Source: Methanobacteriaceae archaeon (lineage in GTDB: Archaea; Methanobacteriota; Methanobacteria; Methanobacteriales; Methanobacteriaceae). From it: DNA of 64,000 nucleotides. Under the pieces are notes generated by a model. The model was not told the DNA's origin. It saw nothing but the letters and a program-made list of their open reading frames with translations, and made no database searches. Every line of letters begins with the position of its first letter. Position 1 is the first letter of the stretch. The DNA lies in the NCBI GenBank assembly GCA_030016715.1, contig JASEJD010000002.1, positions 62,001 to 126,000 of the forward strand, read 5' to 3'. Of the stretch, positions 29,227-38,780 are shown piece after piece. The translations under genes were made by a program, and so were the position numbers.

Positions 29227-30951
29227 TTAGTTTTTTAAAATAAAATTTAAAAATCTACCATTACCAAATGTAGCAAATTCCATATCTGTGCTAATCCGAT
29301 TAATGATTTCAATTCTAATTAAATGCGAACCCCAATAAACATAATATTCACGATTAGCATCATCAACATTTACTTTTATAGTTCTAACTAGTTCTCCATT
29401 AACATAAATACCGTAAGTATCATTTTTAAATACACCAGAACTACTTGATATTTTCTCATCATCAAGATAAATATTTATTGATTTTCCAATCCTATTATCT
29501 GTTTTAAGATAAATTCCTTCATTAATAGTTAAATTATTTGTATTATTTCCCTCTAATTTTAATGTTTTTTCAGCATAAAGTTCTTTAAAAATATTTCTTA
29601 AATTACTATCTGGTATTACGTCCCCTACTGCAATCCCTAAGACTGATCGGGCTTCTGCCGGAACTCGGAGAATATTATCTTCTCCTGGGCGAGTTTGGTT
29701 GATACTATACTTGAAATCTTTTATATAAATTGAATCATTGTAATTTAATCCCAAAGTATCAATTGCACTTTTTGGTACTCTTAAAATATTATATTCATTT
29801 TCTAAAGCACTGTCCACAGTGTAAGGACCCCTAATATCAAAAGTTCGATTTTCAGAGGGTTGTTTCCATATTATCAGATTTCGTGATGTTGGTTCAATGG
29901 ATATTTTACCCTCATCTACATTGACTGCTCCTAAAAATGAGGTTAACATAACAATTAAAATCAGTCCCGATACCAGTATGGGGAAGTGCATATACAAAAA
30001 GGACTTAGTAGATTGGGCCCGACCATTAGACTTGTATATCACAATTAAAGATCTTCTAATAAGTTTAATAATGTAATAAATTGCAAATATCATCCCAAAT
30101 ACAGTTATAACGATTCCGAGTAAGGGAGGTACAAATCTCACAAAAAATAGAGAAAATAATCCTAATGTTGCCAATGATAAACCCAAAATACCCATACGAA
30201 TATACTTACCTAGAGCATCCATCATTGTAACTCTACCATACTCCATGGCCCGCTCCATTATTGTTCTTACAACTTCTGTAGCCACTAAGTTTAATTCTTT
30301 AAGTGAAGAGAGAGTATGATCTATTTTTCCTATATCTACTTCCTTAATATTTATCCCTCTCACATCAGCGTCCAGCACAATACCCACATCAACTCCGTAA
30401 TCTTTTTCGAATTTAATATTATTTAAAAAATTCCTTTTTGCCGCGAACTGGCCACTTAAGGGCTGATCAAATTTGATTTCAGGGAAAAAAAAGTTTAATA
30501 AAGGTTTTGCAGTTAGTTCCGTTACTCTTCCTGCCTCTCTTTTAAATTTAGTCTTAGTGATATCTGCTTTTCCGTCGATAATCGGCTGAATCATGCGTTC
30601 AACTTGCTTTGAAGTTAGTTTATGCAGATCAGCGTCGATAAATGCAACTATATCACCTCTAGAATATTTAAATCCTGTTTTAAGAGCAGATCCTTTCCCT
30701 TTATTCAAATCATGTTTAAGAACAATAGCTCCTGCATTCTCTGCTATTTTAGCTGTTTCATCCTCTGATCCATCATCAACCACTATTACTTCTGTTATAA
30801 AATCTAATGATTTAACTACTTTAACTACATGCCCTACAGTTGCAGCCTCATTAAAAGCAGGTATTACAACTGAAACGGTAAATTTATGATCATTTTTAGG
30901 TTTATTAACAGCTAATATTAGCAATAAAAAGCATATGATTATCCAGTCCAA
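29227..30951 (-). CDS. GT2 glycosyltransferase with membrane segment and AbrB-like C-terminal domain
   Basis: 574 aa. It starts at TTG with GAGGTG five bases upstream. A short N-terminal helix (1-15) precedes a GT-A domain: SVVIPAFNEAATVGHV, VIVVDDGSEDETAKIA, the nucleotide-metal motif FIDADLHKL, and a GQFAAKR segment, similar to dolichyl-phosphate or phosphoglycerate glycosyltransferases. Three helices follow (about 262-350). The last 200 residues lie on the opposite side of the membrane and contain two copies of an AbrB/SpoVT-like unit, NILRVPKSAIDTLGLNYND and NILRVPAEARSVLGIAVGD. It probably builds a polyprenol-linked sugar. The role of the exterior tail is unknown. Confidence 0.82.
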   Translation of the reverse strand: MDWIIICFLLLILAVNKPKNDHKFTVSVVIPAFNEAATVGHVVKVVKSLDFITEVIVVDDGSEDETAKIAENAGAIVLKHDLNKGKGSALKTGFKYSRGDIVAFIDADLHKLTSKQVERMIQPIIDGKADITKTKFKREAGRVTELTAKPLLNFFFPEIKFDQPLSGQFAAKRNFLNNIKFEKDYGVDVGIVLDADVRGINIKEVDIGKIDHTLSSLKELNLVATEVVRTIMERAMEYGRVTMMDALGKYIRMGILGLSLATLGLFSLFFVRFVPPLLGIVITVFGMIFAIYYIIKLIRRSLIVIYKSNGRAQSTKSFLYMHFPILVSGLILIVMLTSFLGAVNVDEGKISIEPTSRNLIIWKQPSENRTFDIRGPYTVDSALENEYNILRVPKSAIDTLGLNYNDSIYIKDFKYSINQTRPGEDNILRVPAEARSVLGIAVGDVIPDSNLRNIFKELYAEKTLKLEGNNTNNLTINEGIYLKTDNRIGKSINIYLDDEKISSSSGVFKNDTYGIYVNGELVRTIKVNVDDANREYYVYWGSHLIRIEIINRISTDMEFATFGNGRFLNFILKN

Positions 30952-31081
30952 TTTTGCACCTCAAAGTTTTTTGATTGTGAGTATCAAATTAGTTAAATAG
31001 ATTTCTATATAATATTTTTTAAAAAAACTATTTTATCAAGTTGTAATCATAACATAATATTAGAACAATAAAAGGTGTACC

Positions 31082-32095
31082 ATGAATACTAAAGTTATGA
31101 TTTTACTGGGTAGTTCCTCTGATTTTAATATTGCGCAAAAAGCCATAAATGTTTTGGAAAAAATTGGAGTTAACTACGATATCAAAGTTGCATCTGCACA
31201 TAGAACCCATGATAAAGTTAAGCAAATTGTATTAGAAGGTACAAAAAGTGGTGTAGATGTATTTATGGGTATAGCAGGACTTTCAGCCCATTTACCTGGA
31301 ATAATTGCTGCTAATACTTACAAGCCAGTTATTGGTGTTCCAGTGGATGTGAAAATGGGAGGATTAGATGCTCTTTTTGCCAACGCGCAGATGCCGTTCG
31401 GTGCTCCAGTAGCTACGGTTGGGGTTGACCGGGGCGAGAATGGAGCCATACTGGCCTGTCAAATTATTGGAATTTATGATGAAAAAGTAAGAGCCAATGT
31501 ATCAAAAATGCGTGAAGAATTTTTTGATAAAGTACATGAAGATGAGGAAGAACTTTTAAAAAAGGTAAAAGGAAGATTGTATTCACCACAAAAATTTAAT
31601 TTTGAAGGAGAAAACAGTGGTATATCAACAAATGAAGTAGTCAATAACAAAAATATTGTTCCTGAAATTGCAGTTATTCCTGGAAGTTATTCTGACATGA
31701 AAATAGCTCAACAAACTACCAATTTTCTGGATAAAGTTGGAATAGCTTATGATATGAATATTATATCACCCATTAGATATCCTGAACGATTTGAAAAATA
31801 TTTAGATCGGGTAGAAGATGTTAAACTATTTATTGCTATTTCTGGTTTGTCTGCACATGTTACAGGGGCGATTGTGGCCCATTCCAATAAGCCAGTTATA
31901 GGAGTTCCCTGTCCTGTTCAATTAGGAGGATTTGACGCGTTATTATCTATGATAAATATGCCTCCCGGTGTGCCTGTTGCAACTGTAGGAGTAGGAAATG
32001 GTGGTAATGCTGCTCTACTAGCAGCTGAAATGTTAGCTCTAGAAAATAAAAAGATAAAGGATAAAATATTTCATTTGAAAAAACATATAACCTGA
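31082..32095 (+). CDS. purE: N5-carboxyaminoimidazole ribonucleotide mutase, tandem double-domain PurE
   Basis: 337 aa made of two fused PurE domains (residues 1-145 and 193-337), a form I recall from Methanobacteriales. It converts N5-CAIR to CAIR in purine synthesis. Domain 1 has GSSSDFNIAQ and the catalytic SAHRT (His40). Domain 2 keeps GSYSDMKIAQ and GLSAHVTGAIVAHSNKPVIGVP, but has SPIR at 229-232, without the catalytic His. The second half may therefore be structural. AAAGGTG precedes the ATG. Confidence 0.95.
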   Translation: MNTKVMILLGSSSDFNIAQKAINVLEKIGVNYDIKVASAHRTHDKVKQIVLEGTKSGVDVFMGIAGLSAHLPGIIAANTYKPVIGVPVDVKMGGLDALFANAQMPFGAPVATVGVDRGENGAILACQIIGIYDEKVRANVSKMREEFFDKVHEDEEELLKKVKGRLYSPQKFNFEGENSGISTNEVVNNKNIVPEIAVIPGSYSDMKIAQQTTNFLDKVGIAYDMNIISPIRYPERFEKYLDRVEDVKLFIAISGLSAHVTGAIVAHSNKPVIGVPCPVQLGGFDALLSMINMPPGVPVATVGVGNGGNAALLAAEMLALENKKIKDKIFHLKKHIT

Positions 32096-32271
32096 TAAAT
32101 TAAAATTCTCTTTTAAAATTGAGATAATTTTTAATATAATAGATTGTTTCTTGATTGAGACACTTTAAAAAGGCTAATATTATATTAACTATTACTAAGT
32201 TTATATCTTATTAATTATCTCTAAGAAACTTTAATGATATTAAATTTTAATACTGTGATGAAGGTGAATTG

Positions 32272-33555
32272 ATGAGAAATTTTCTAAATATGCTTGAAAA
32301 TAAATTTAACATAATAAATGTAAACCAAGAACTATCAACAAAATTTGAAGCTGCTAAAACATTGAGAAGCCATCCCAAAGATTTAATTATATTGAAAAAC
32401 ATGAAAGAATCCCCAATTAGAGTCATATCTGGCATATGTAATACCCGAGAAAAAATTGCCATAGCTTTATCATGTGAAGTATCAGAAATAACTTTTAAGA
32501 TAATTGAGGCCATGGAAAATCCCATGCCCATATCCAATATTGAATCAGTTTCGGAAAATTTCCACCAGTCCAGGAATGTAGATTTAAATGAATTACCAAT
32601 TTTACATCACTATAAAAAGGATGGTGGGGCCTATATAACTGCGGGAGTTATTATAGCTAAAGATCCCGATACTGGTGTAAGAAACGCGTCAATACATAGG
32701 ATGTTGGTTCTTGGAAAAGACAGACTCGCCGTCAGAATAGTTCCCCGTCACCTATACACTTATTATAAACGTGCCGAAGAACTGGGAAAACCATTAGATA
32801 TAGCAATAGCCATTGGAATACATCCAGCTACTTTACTGGCAACAACCACTTCAATTCCATTTAATGCTGATGAGTTGGAAGTGGCTAATCATTTCCATAA
32901 GGGTGAAATGAAACTAATCAAATGTGAAACTGTGGATTTAGAAGTTCCAGAATGTGAAATACTTTTGGAAGGTCATTTAATACCATTTGAAAGAGCTAAA
33001 GAGGGTCCTTTTGTTGATTTAACTGATACATATGATGTTATTAGAGACGAACCTGTTATTGAACTTAAAAGAATGCATTTAAAAGAAGATCCGCTGTATC
33101 ATGCAATTTTACCTGCAGGTTTTGAACACCGGTTATTACAAGGTCTGCCTCAGGAACCTAGAATTTACAATGCTGTTTTAAATACATTGCCCACAGTAAG
33201 GAATGTGGTTTTAACTGAAGGAGGTTGTTGCTGGTTGCATGCGGCAGTTTCAATAAAAAAACAAACACAAGGTGATGGTAAAAATGTGATCATGGCAGCT
33301 TTAGCTGCTCATCCTTCCCTTAAACACGTAGTAGTTGTAGATGAAGACATTAACATCTTTGACCCTGAAGACGTTGAATACGCTATTGCAACCCGTGTCA
33401 AAGGTGATGATGACGTATTAATAGTACCCAAAGCTAGAGGTTCATCATTAGATCCATGTGCATTACCTGATGGTACAACTACCAAGGTAGGGGTGGATGC
33501 TACCAAGCCTTTAAATAATAAGAATAAATTTGAAAGGGTAAGTTTAAGTGAATAG
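32272..33555 (+). CDS. UbiD family decarboxylase
   Basis: 427 aa from the ATG at 32272, with GGTGA four bases upstream (a TTG directly before it is in frame). The UbiD features [20 protein letters not shown] and [28 protein letters not shown] supply the Arg and Glu residues that work with prenylated FMN and metal. In archaea a UbiD homologue decarboxylates anhydromevalonate phosphate in the modified mevalonate pathway. An aconitase X protein of that pathway is encoded at 54.2 kb. Other UbiD substrates cannot be excluded. The matching UbiX is not in the window. Confidence 0.88.
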   Translation: MRNFLNMLENKFNIINVNQELSTKFEAAKTLRSHPKDLIILKNMKESPIRVISGICNTREKIAIALSCEVSEITFKIIEAMENPMPISNIESVSENFHQSRNVDLNELPILHHYKKDGGAYITAGVIIAKDPDTGVRNASIHRMLVLGKDRLAVRIVPRHLYTYYKRAEELGKPLDIAIAIGIHPATLLATTTSIPFNADELEVANHFHKGEMKLIKCETVDLEVPECEILLEGHLIPFERAKEGPFVDLTDTYDVIRDEPVIELKRMHLKEDPLYHAILPAGFEHRLLQGLPQEPRIYNAVLNTLPTVRNVVLTEGGCCWLHAAVSIKKQTQGDGKNVIMAALAAHPSLKHVVVVDEDINIFDPEDVEYAIATRVKGDDDVLIVPKARGSSLDPCALPDGTTTKVGVDATKPLNNKNKFERVSLSE

Positions 33556-33595
33556 AAATTAGGTTAAAATTGTAATTTATTTGTTATAATATTAA

Positions 33596-34600
33596 TTAAA
33601 GTAGAAAATCTATTTTGGCACCGCATTTGGCACATTTTTTATCTTTAATATTATTTTTGTTAACTTTAAATCCGTTTCTTTCAATTAACAGTTCGTTGCA
33701 TTGATAACAGTAAGTGTTCTCTTTATCAGTACCACTGACATTTCCTATATAAACATAACGCAGTCCAGCATCTTTAGCAATGTTATAGGCCCTTTCCATG
33801 GATTTCAGGGGTGTTGGAAGAACATCTTGCATCTGATAGTGGGGGAAAAATCTAGAAAAATGAAGTGGAACATCTATCCCTAACTCATCTATCAAAAAGT
33901 TAACCAAGTTAGTTATATGCTCTACTGAATCATTATAACCTGGTATTAATAGATTAGTAAGTTCAATATGAATTTTTTTATCATACATTCTTTTAATAGT
34001 ATCTAAAACAGGATCTAGACGTGCATTGCAGAGATTATGATAAAATTTATCATCATAACCTTTTAAGTCAATGTTGGCAGCATCAAGATAGGGGGCCATA
34101 ACCTCAAAAGAATCTTCAGTCATGTAACCATTGGTAACATAAACTGTTTTAATATCTTTCTTTTTTGCAATTTTAGCTGATTCATATGTATATTCCAACC
34201 ATATGGTTGGTTCATTATAAGTCCATGCTATTGATTTACAATTATATTGCTTACAAAGCTCAATAGCTTTTTCTGGGAGAATTTCGCGAATTGAAACTTC
34301 GTCTGTGTTGGCTTGGGATATTGTCCAGTTCTGACAGTAAAGGCATCGGAAATTACAGCCCACTGTCCCCAAGGATAATACATCTGTACCGGGATAGAAA
34401 TGAAATAAGGGTTTTTTTTCAATGGGGTCAACTGCTAATGACGAGACCGCAGCATAAATTAAAGTGTTAAGTTTGCCCTGAACATTCTTTCTAGTCTGAC
34501 AAAATCCTAGTTTTCCCGGTGATATAACACAATTTCTGGCGCAAACATTGCAATTTACATTGCCATCAAGTTTATCATATAGCATTGCTTCTTTTTTCAT
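33596..34600 (-). CDS. amrS: AmmeMemoRadiSam system radical SAM enzyme
   Basis: 334 aa from the ATG at 34600, which has GGTGGAG upstream; an ATG 21 bases earlier is in frame but lacks this spacing. The radical SAM motif is in GCNFRCLYCQNWTISQA. An N-terminal CNVCARNCVISPGKLGFC cluster and a C-terminal CYQCNELLIERNG...CAKCGAKI ribbon flank the barrel. This matches AmrS, a widespread radical SAM protein that co-occurs with AMMECR1 and Memo homologues (absent here) and whose reaction is not settled. It overlaps the 3' end of thiL by 26 bp. Confidence 0.87.
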   Translation of the reverse strand: MKKEAMLYDKLDGNVNCNVCARNCVISPGKLGFCQTRKNVQGKLNTLIYAAVSSLAVDPIEKKPLFHFYPGTDVLSLGTVGCNFRCLYCQNWTISQANTDEVSIREILPEKAIELCKQYNCKSIAWTYNEPTIWLEYTYESAKIAKKKDIKTVYVTNGYMTEDSFEVMAPYLDAANIDLKGYDDKFYHNLCNARLDPVLDTIKRMYDKKIHIELTNLLIPGYNDSVEHITNLVNFLIDELGIDVPLHFSRFFPHYQMQDVLPTPLKSMERAYNIAKDAGLRYVYIGNVSGTDKENTYCYQCNELLIERNGFKVNKNNIKDKKCAKCGAKIDFLL

Positions 34601-35627
34601 GAGCTCCACCCATATGTTCATATCCCCTAGGTGTGATTACATTTGTTTTTCCATCCTTATACACTATTTCGATTTTGCCCGAGGAATTTACTTTACCAAT
34701 TTCCTTCAAAGAAATATTTTCAGACAAACCTTCAAATTTACCCTTTTTAACTGTAATAAGAAGTTCGAAATCTTCCCCATAACATAAAGCCATGTTTAAA
34801 GGATCTTCTTTTACAATTTGAGCTATATCAAATACTTCTGAAGGAATGGGTAATTTATCTTGGTAGATTGTAATTCCAATATTTTTTGAGGAGGAACTAA
34901 CTAATTCACCAATTTCACTAATCAAACCATCCGTAATATCTGTGGCAGAGTTAACTTGACCGGATTTAGACAATTCCATAGCCTTTTTTAATGGGACTTC
35001 TGGTTCAAGGGCATGTTTAATAATTTTTTTTTTAAATTCTTCACTAATCTTTATTTTATCAGAATTTTTAAATAAATATTGGAAACCTGCAGCTGCAAGA
35101 CCTATTGAACCAGTGACTGCCACCACATCCTCAAAGTCTGCACTGTTTTTCATCATAACCTTATCTTTTTCAACAACGCCTAAACATGTTCCTGAAAGAG
35201 TTATTTCATCTGATTCATTGGTATCTCCACCAATAAGAGGTGTGTTATATTTAAAACATGCATTTAATATTCCGTCGATTAAAGAGTCAAAATCTTTCAA
35301 TTTCATGTCCCGAGGTAAACCTAGGGATATTAATATTCCAATAGGTTTTGCACCCATTGCTGCCAAATCACTGACATTAACTGTCACTATCTTTTTACCC
35401 ATCTGATAAGGATTCATTTCTTTAGGAAAATGTTTAGATTCAAATAGCATATCTGCTGTAGCAACAAGATAATTTTCTCCAAAATCAAGTAATGCTGCAT
35501 CATCGCTCAAACTCTCCAAGGATTTATTATTTAAAAAACTTGAAGAATATTGGATATTTTTTGTTTTTTTCAAAATACGTTGAATTAATCTTTTTTCTCC
35601 AAGATCAGAAAGAATTTTACAGGGCAT
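34575..35627 (-). CDS. thiL: thiamine-monophosphate kinase
   Basis: 350 aa. It phosphorylates TMP to the cofactor TPP. The PurM-like ATP-grasp fold is seen in LSDDAALLDFGENYLVATADMLFESKHFP, NVSDLAAMGAKPIGILISLGLP, LIGGDTNESDEITLSGTCLG and NSATDITDGLISEIGEL. Its last 26 bases encode the start and ribosome site of amrS, so the two are translationally coupled. Confidence 0.94.
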   Translation of the reverse strand: MPCKILSDLGEKRLIQRILKKTKNIQYSSSFLNNKSLESLSDDAALLDFGENYLVATADMLFESKHFPKEMNPYQMGKKIVTVNVSDLAAMGAKPIGILISLGLPRDMKLKDFDSLIDGILNACFKYNTPLIGGDTNESDEITLSGTCLGVVEKDKVMMKNSADFEDVVAVTGSIGLAAAGFQYLFKNSDKIKISEEFKKKIIKHALEPEVPLKKAMELSKSGQVNSATDITDGLISEIGELVSSSSKNIGITIYQDKLPIPSEVFDIAQIVKEDPLNMALCYGEDFELLITVKKGKFEGLSENISLKEIGKVNSSGKIEIVYKDGKTNVITPRGYEHMGGAHEKRSNAI

Positions 35628-35660
35628 GATAAACCCTTCAAAACTTAAAAAAAATACGGT

Positions 35661-36101
35661 TTAGAGTGAATTATTCACCCTATCTTTAATAATCTCCACT
35701 ATTCTTGGATCCGGACCAAGTGGCTCAGTATAAATAATTTCACCATCAAATTCTATCTCTTCATCTTCATCTTTATGGTTGTGGCTATGTTTGTGTACAT
35801 GTTCATGGCCATTATCCAAGCCCAGTATATGTGGAATATCATGTTTTGTGTGAACTCCATGCGCTAGAAATACAGGGGTTACAATTATTTTTTCTGCACC
35901 ATTACTTGCCAGCTTATTTATAGCTGAAGGTATGGTAGGCTTTGTCATTTCCATGAATCCCACTTCAACCATATAATTTTCATTTTCTCTGTACATCTGG
36001 GCTAAATTGGTTACAACTTCTTTGCCATAGGGTAATCTGCTTCCATGCCCAACCAGAACAACTCCAATTTTTTTAGTCCTTAATTCTGAATTTGAAACCA
36101 T
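35661..36101 (-). CDS. cfbA: sirohydrochlorin nickel/cobalt chelatase (CfbA/CbiX-S)
   Basis: 146-aa small chelatase. The N-terminal GVVLVGHGSRLPYGKEVV carries the first metal-binding His, and VTPVFLAHGVHTKHDIPHIL the second. Between them and the C-terminus is a His-rich loop (HEHVHKHSHNHKDEDEE), a feature of this family that is thought to handle the metal. In methanogens CfbA inserts Ni into sirohydrochlorin for F430 and can also insert Co for corrinoids. The start lies inside the upstream DUF35 gene (29-bp overlap) with GGAGTGAT as ribosome site. Confidence 0.93.
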   Translation of the reverse strand: MVSNSELRTKKIGVVLVGHGSRLPYGKEVVTNLAQMYRENENYMVEVGFMEMTKPTIPSAINKLASNGAEKIIVTPVFLAHGVHTKHDIPHILGLDNGHEHVHKHSHNHKDEDEEIEFDGEIIYTEPLGPDPRIVEIIKDRVNNSL

Positions 36102-36471
36102 ATGATATCACTCCATCATCGCCTGCTTCTCGTATTTTTCTAAACACCATTTCTACTTCTTTACCAATTTCTATTTTTTCGATGTCATAATCCACTATCT
36201 GTGTTGTTACTTTAGCCCCTTCTTCTAATTCAACTATTGCTACCACATAAGGAGCTATATCTTTGAATTCATCAGTTGGAGTTTCTATTACTGAATAAGT
36301 TAAGATTTTACCTTTACCTGATAAATTAATCTCTTCCAATTTTCCTTTTCTTCGGCACTCAGGACATAATATCCTTTTGGGGAAAAATACTTTTCCACAT
36401 TGTAAACATTTTGATCCTATAAGATTATATCTTTGTGGGATGTGACGCCAAGCTCTTACAGTTTCTGTCAT
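36073..36471 (-). CDS. DUF35 Zn-ribbon/OB-fold protein
   Basis: 132 aa. A rubredoxin-like zinc ribbon with CLQCGKVFFPKRILCPECR (residues 22-40) is followed by an OB fold. In archaea such proteins bridge acetoacetyl-CoA thiolase and HMG-CoA synthase, channelling substrate into the mevalonate pathway. That partner pair is not next to it here, so the assignment rests on family alone. GGAGG precedes the ATG. Confidence 0.88.
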   Translation of the reverse strand: MTETVRAWRHIPQRYNLIGSKCLQCGKVFFPKRILCPECRRKGKLEEINLSGKGKILTYSVIETPTDEFKDIAPYVVAIVELEEGAKVTTQIVDYDIEKIEIGKEVEMVFRKIREAGDDGVISYGFKFRIKD

Positions 36472-36817
36472 ATAAATCCTCCAAGAGTATTGAATAAATT
36501 TTTAAATAGACTGTTGAAGAGCTGATTTGGTGGTTTAATATTATATAAACTAAATCAACTCTAAAATAGTGACTTATTTGAATTTTTAATAAACTATTTG
36601 TCAATTTATTCTTGGAAATTATGGTAATTAAATTCTTTGGTTTATAATATATGGTTTTAATTTTTTGAATTTTCGTAAATAATAGATATCAATATAATTT
36701 TATTATTAATATATATGACTAAATTCATACTTATTTATCTAAAATCTGGGAAAAAGTATTAATATAATAATAATATATCCTTTAGTATTACTATATTATC
36801 ATAGCATTGGTGATTTT
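36472..36817. other. 346-bp divergent intergenic region
   Basis: It separates the DUF35-cfbA unit (leftward) from the pilin-like pair (rightward). It is very AT-rich, with several TATA-like stretches (for example near 36540 and 36650). An imperfect inverted repeat GATTTGGT...ACTAAATC surrounds GTTTA...TAAAC at about 36523-36556. No ORF or RNA gene is evident. Confidence 0.4.
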
Positions 36818-37768
36818 GTGGATGAAAAAGGATATATTGTTAGTTCATTGTCATTTTTACTAATGATACCTGCTATATTATTAGTTTTTATAATTTTTAC
36901 TGTGAATAATATAGGAACAGAACCTTCAAGTATCGCTATTCAATCTAAAAATGTCTTTTATGAGGTAAATGATTTAAAGAATAATATTCCTAGAATATCT
37001 AAAAAAGTCATTAATGAAATTTCTATGCAAGTAATAGATAGGGGAGCTGTTAATGATAGTAGAGAGGTTGTTAAAGAAAAATTACAACTGAAAATCAATC
37101 AGATACTTGCTAAATCTGAGTTTAATGATGGTTTAAGAATTAATTGCACGGTTCTCTCAGTGGAGACTGGTGATGATCCCTTCATAATACAAATTAATTC
37201 AACAATCCATGTTTCGAAAAACACTGTAGTTCATGAAGAAAATATCAGTCAAAACATTTCTATAGAAGGACTTCCTGATTGTCTGCCTTTTATTGTATGT
37301 AGTGAATTTGGAAAACCCGAAATAATTGAAGATAAAATATATTATAATTCCTATCTTTTTGAATTTTTGAATAATAAAAATATTTCAAATTCTGAAGTTT
37401 ATATAAATGCTACCTCCCCTTTTTTAATAAAAAAATGTCCCTACCACCCTTATACTGTTCATGGAAATTTATTAAATCTTAAAAATTGTATTGAGAATGG
37501 TTATTACCATGAAAGCAATGATGGTGCTTGTTATTTGTGTAGATTAGAAGGTAAAAACACTTGTCCCCATTATGGAATTGAAACCTTTATAATACCCCAA
37601 TGTATGAAGAATTCAACGTTTATAATGGCCCCTTGCTCTATTGATCATGTTCTATTTAACAAAACATCCTTCTATGGGATGGGGATTGATTACTACCAGA
37701 ATAATTTATACTACTATAAAATTTTTTTAGATAATGGACATCGTTTAAAATATGGTATAAATCATTGA
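36818..37768 (+). CDS. secreted pilin-like protein, Cys-rich
   Basis: 316 aa from GTG, with GGTGAT three bases upstream. The N-terminus (DEKGYIVSSLSFLLMIPAIL, then VFIIF) looks like an archaeal class III (prepilin-type) signal, with Lys-Gly before a continuous helix and no classic cleavage box. About 110 residues of helical and beta-rich ectodomain follow. The C-terminal half has eight Cys in CPYH, CYLC, TCPHYG, PQC and APC contexts, possibly disulfides or a metal site. It is coupled to the next gene (10-bp gap). No characterised family is recognised. Confidence 0.7.
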   Translation: MDEKGYIVSSLSFLLMIPAILLVFIIFTVNNIGTEPSSIAIQSKNVFYEVNDLKNNIPRISKKVINEISMQVIDRGAVNDSREVVKEKLQLKINQILAKSEFNDGLRINCTVLSVETGDDPFIIQINSTIHVSKNTVVHEENISQNISIEGLPDCLPFIVCSEFGKPEIIEDKIYYNSYLFEFLNNKNISNSEVYINATSPFLIKKCPYHPYTVHGNLLNLKNCIENGYYHESNDGACYLCRLEGKNTCPHYGIETFIIPQCMKNSTFIMAPCSIDHVLFNKTSFYGMGIDYYQNNLYYYKIFLDNGHRLKYGINH

Positions 37769-37778
37769 TAGAGATAAA

Positions 37779-38771
37779 ATGATGCAAATAATAAATGAAG
37801 AGAAAGCCCAAGTATTTTCAATTGATTTAATGCTTGGATTAATAATTATTACTGTGATTTTAGGTATTTCTGCAGATTCTATGAACTTAGCCAGTGATAA
37901 AATAAATGAAAATACGTATATTGCAAGTATGGGGCGATTAGTTGATGATGCTGCTGATGTTTTAGTTGAAACCCCTGGCGTACCACCAAATTGGGAAGAG
38001 AGTTCGAATTATTCTGATATTACGCCCGGATTAGCAAAATATAATACTATAAATAAAAAAGTTGAACCAAACATTCTATCTATAAAAAAAATTAAACAGC
38101 TGCAGGATAGATATGATGAATTAGTATACGGTAAAATACTTCCGGAAACATTTCATTCTACTTTGATCATTTTTCCACAAAATTCAAAAATACTGCCTTT
38201 GATAATTCATGAAGATGATGCTAAAAACTCTTCTTCAGATATTTATGTTATAAATAGAACTATATTAACAGATTTTATTGATTCAAAAATAGTTATTAAC
38301 CTTGATATAATAAATTCTGGAAATAATGATGAAATAAAATGTTTTTATGATAAATGTCCTCATAAGGATTTGAACGGATCATTTAAACACGACCCTCCTG
38401 AAAAAGGACAACATTCATTCTGGATCTGTAAGCATTTCAAATTATCCAGAAAAGAATTAGATTCAAATAATTTTTATATTTTCAGCGACCCTTATACCAA
38501 CTCTTTAGAATGGATAATAGATAGAAATGAACTAATTTCTAATAAAAGTAGTAATATGGATTCTAAGCCTATAAATGTTTCTGATCAGTTGCATTATCTC
38601 ATAGGAGATGATGAAAGTGCTGTTTTATGGTTACATGTGAAGATATTGGATAATAAATATCCATTTATAGTATATTTAGTTAGCATACCTAAAGAGGTGC
38701 CAGTTGAAATGATAGATGCAGAAAATTTAAAACCAATTCCCTGTTACTTTATCTTAAAAGCTTGGATTTAG
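37779..38771 (+). CDS. secreted pilin-like protein, partner of the upstream gene
   Basis: 330 aa. The N-terminal NEEKAQVFSIDLMLGLIII has a Lys-Ala followed by Gln at +1 and an uninterrupted hydrophobic helix, typical of archaeal type IV pilin-like precursors processed by a PibD/EppA peptidase. The rest is a large polar ectodomain. It contains a short Cys/His motif (CFYDKCPHKD...WICKHF) that echoes the CPH motif of its neighbour. The pair may form a minor pseudopilin or adhesion complex. No pilus ATPase or peptidase gene is in the window. Confidence 0.68.
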   Translation: MMQIINEEKAQVFSIDLMLGLIIITVILGISADSMNLASDKINENTYIASMGRLVDDAADVLVETPGVPPNWEESSNYSDITPGLAKYNTINKKVEPNILSIKKIKQLQDRYDELVYGKILPETFHSTLIIFPQNSKILPLIIHEDDAKNSSSDIYVINRTILTDFIDSKIVINLDIINSGNNDEIKCFYDKCPHKDLNGSFKHDPPEKGQHSFWICKHFKLSRKELDSNNFYIFSDPYTNSLEWIIDRNELISNKSSNMDSKPINVSDQLHYLIGDDESAVLWLHVKILDNKYPFIVYLVSIPKEVPVEMIDAENLKPIPCYFILKAWI

Positions 38772-38780
38772 GATTATATA

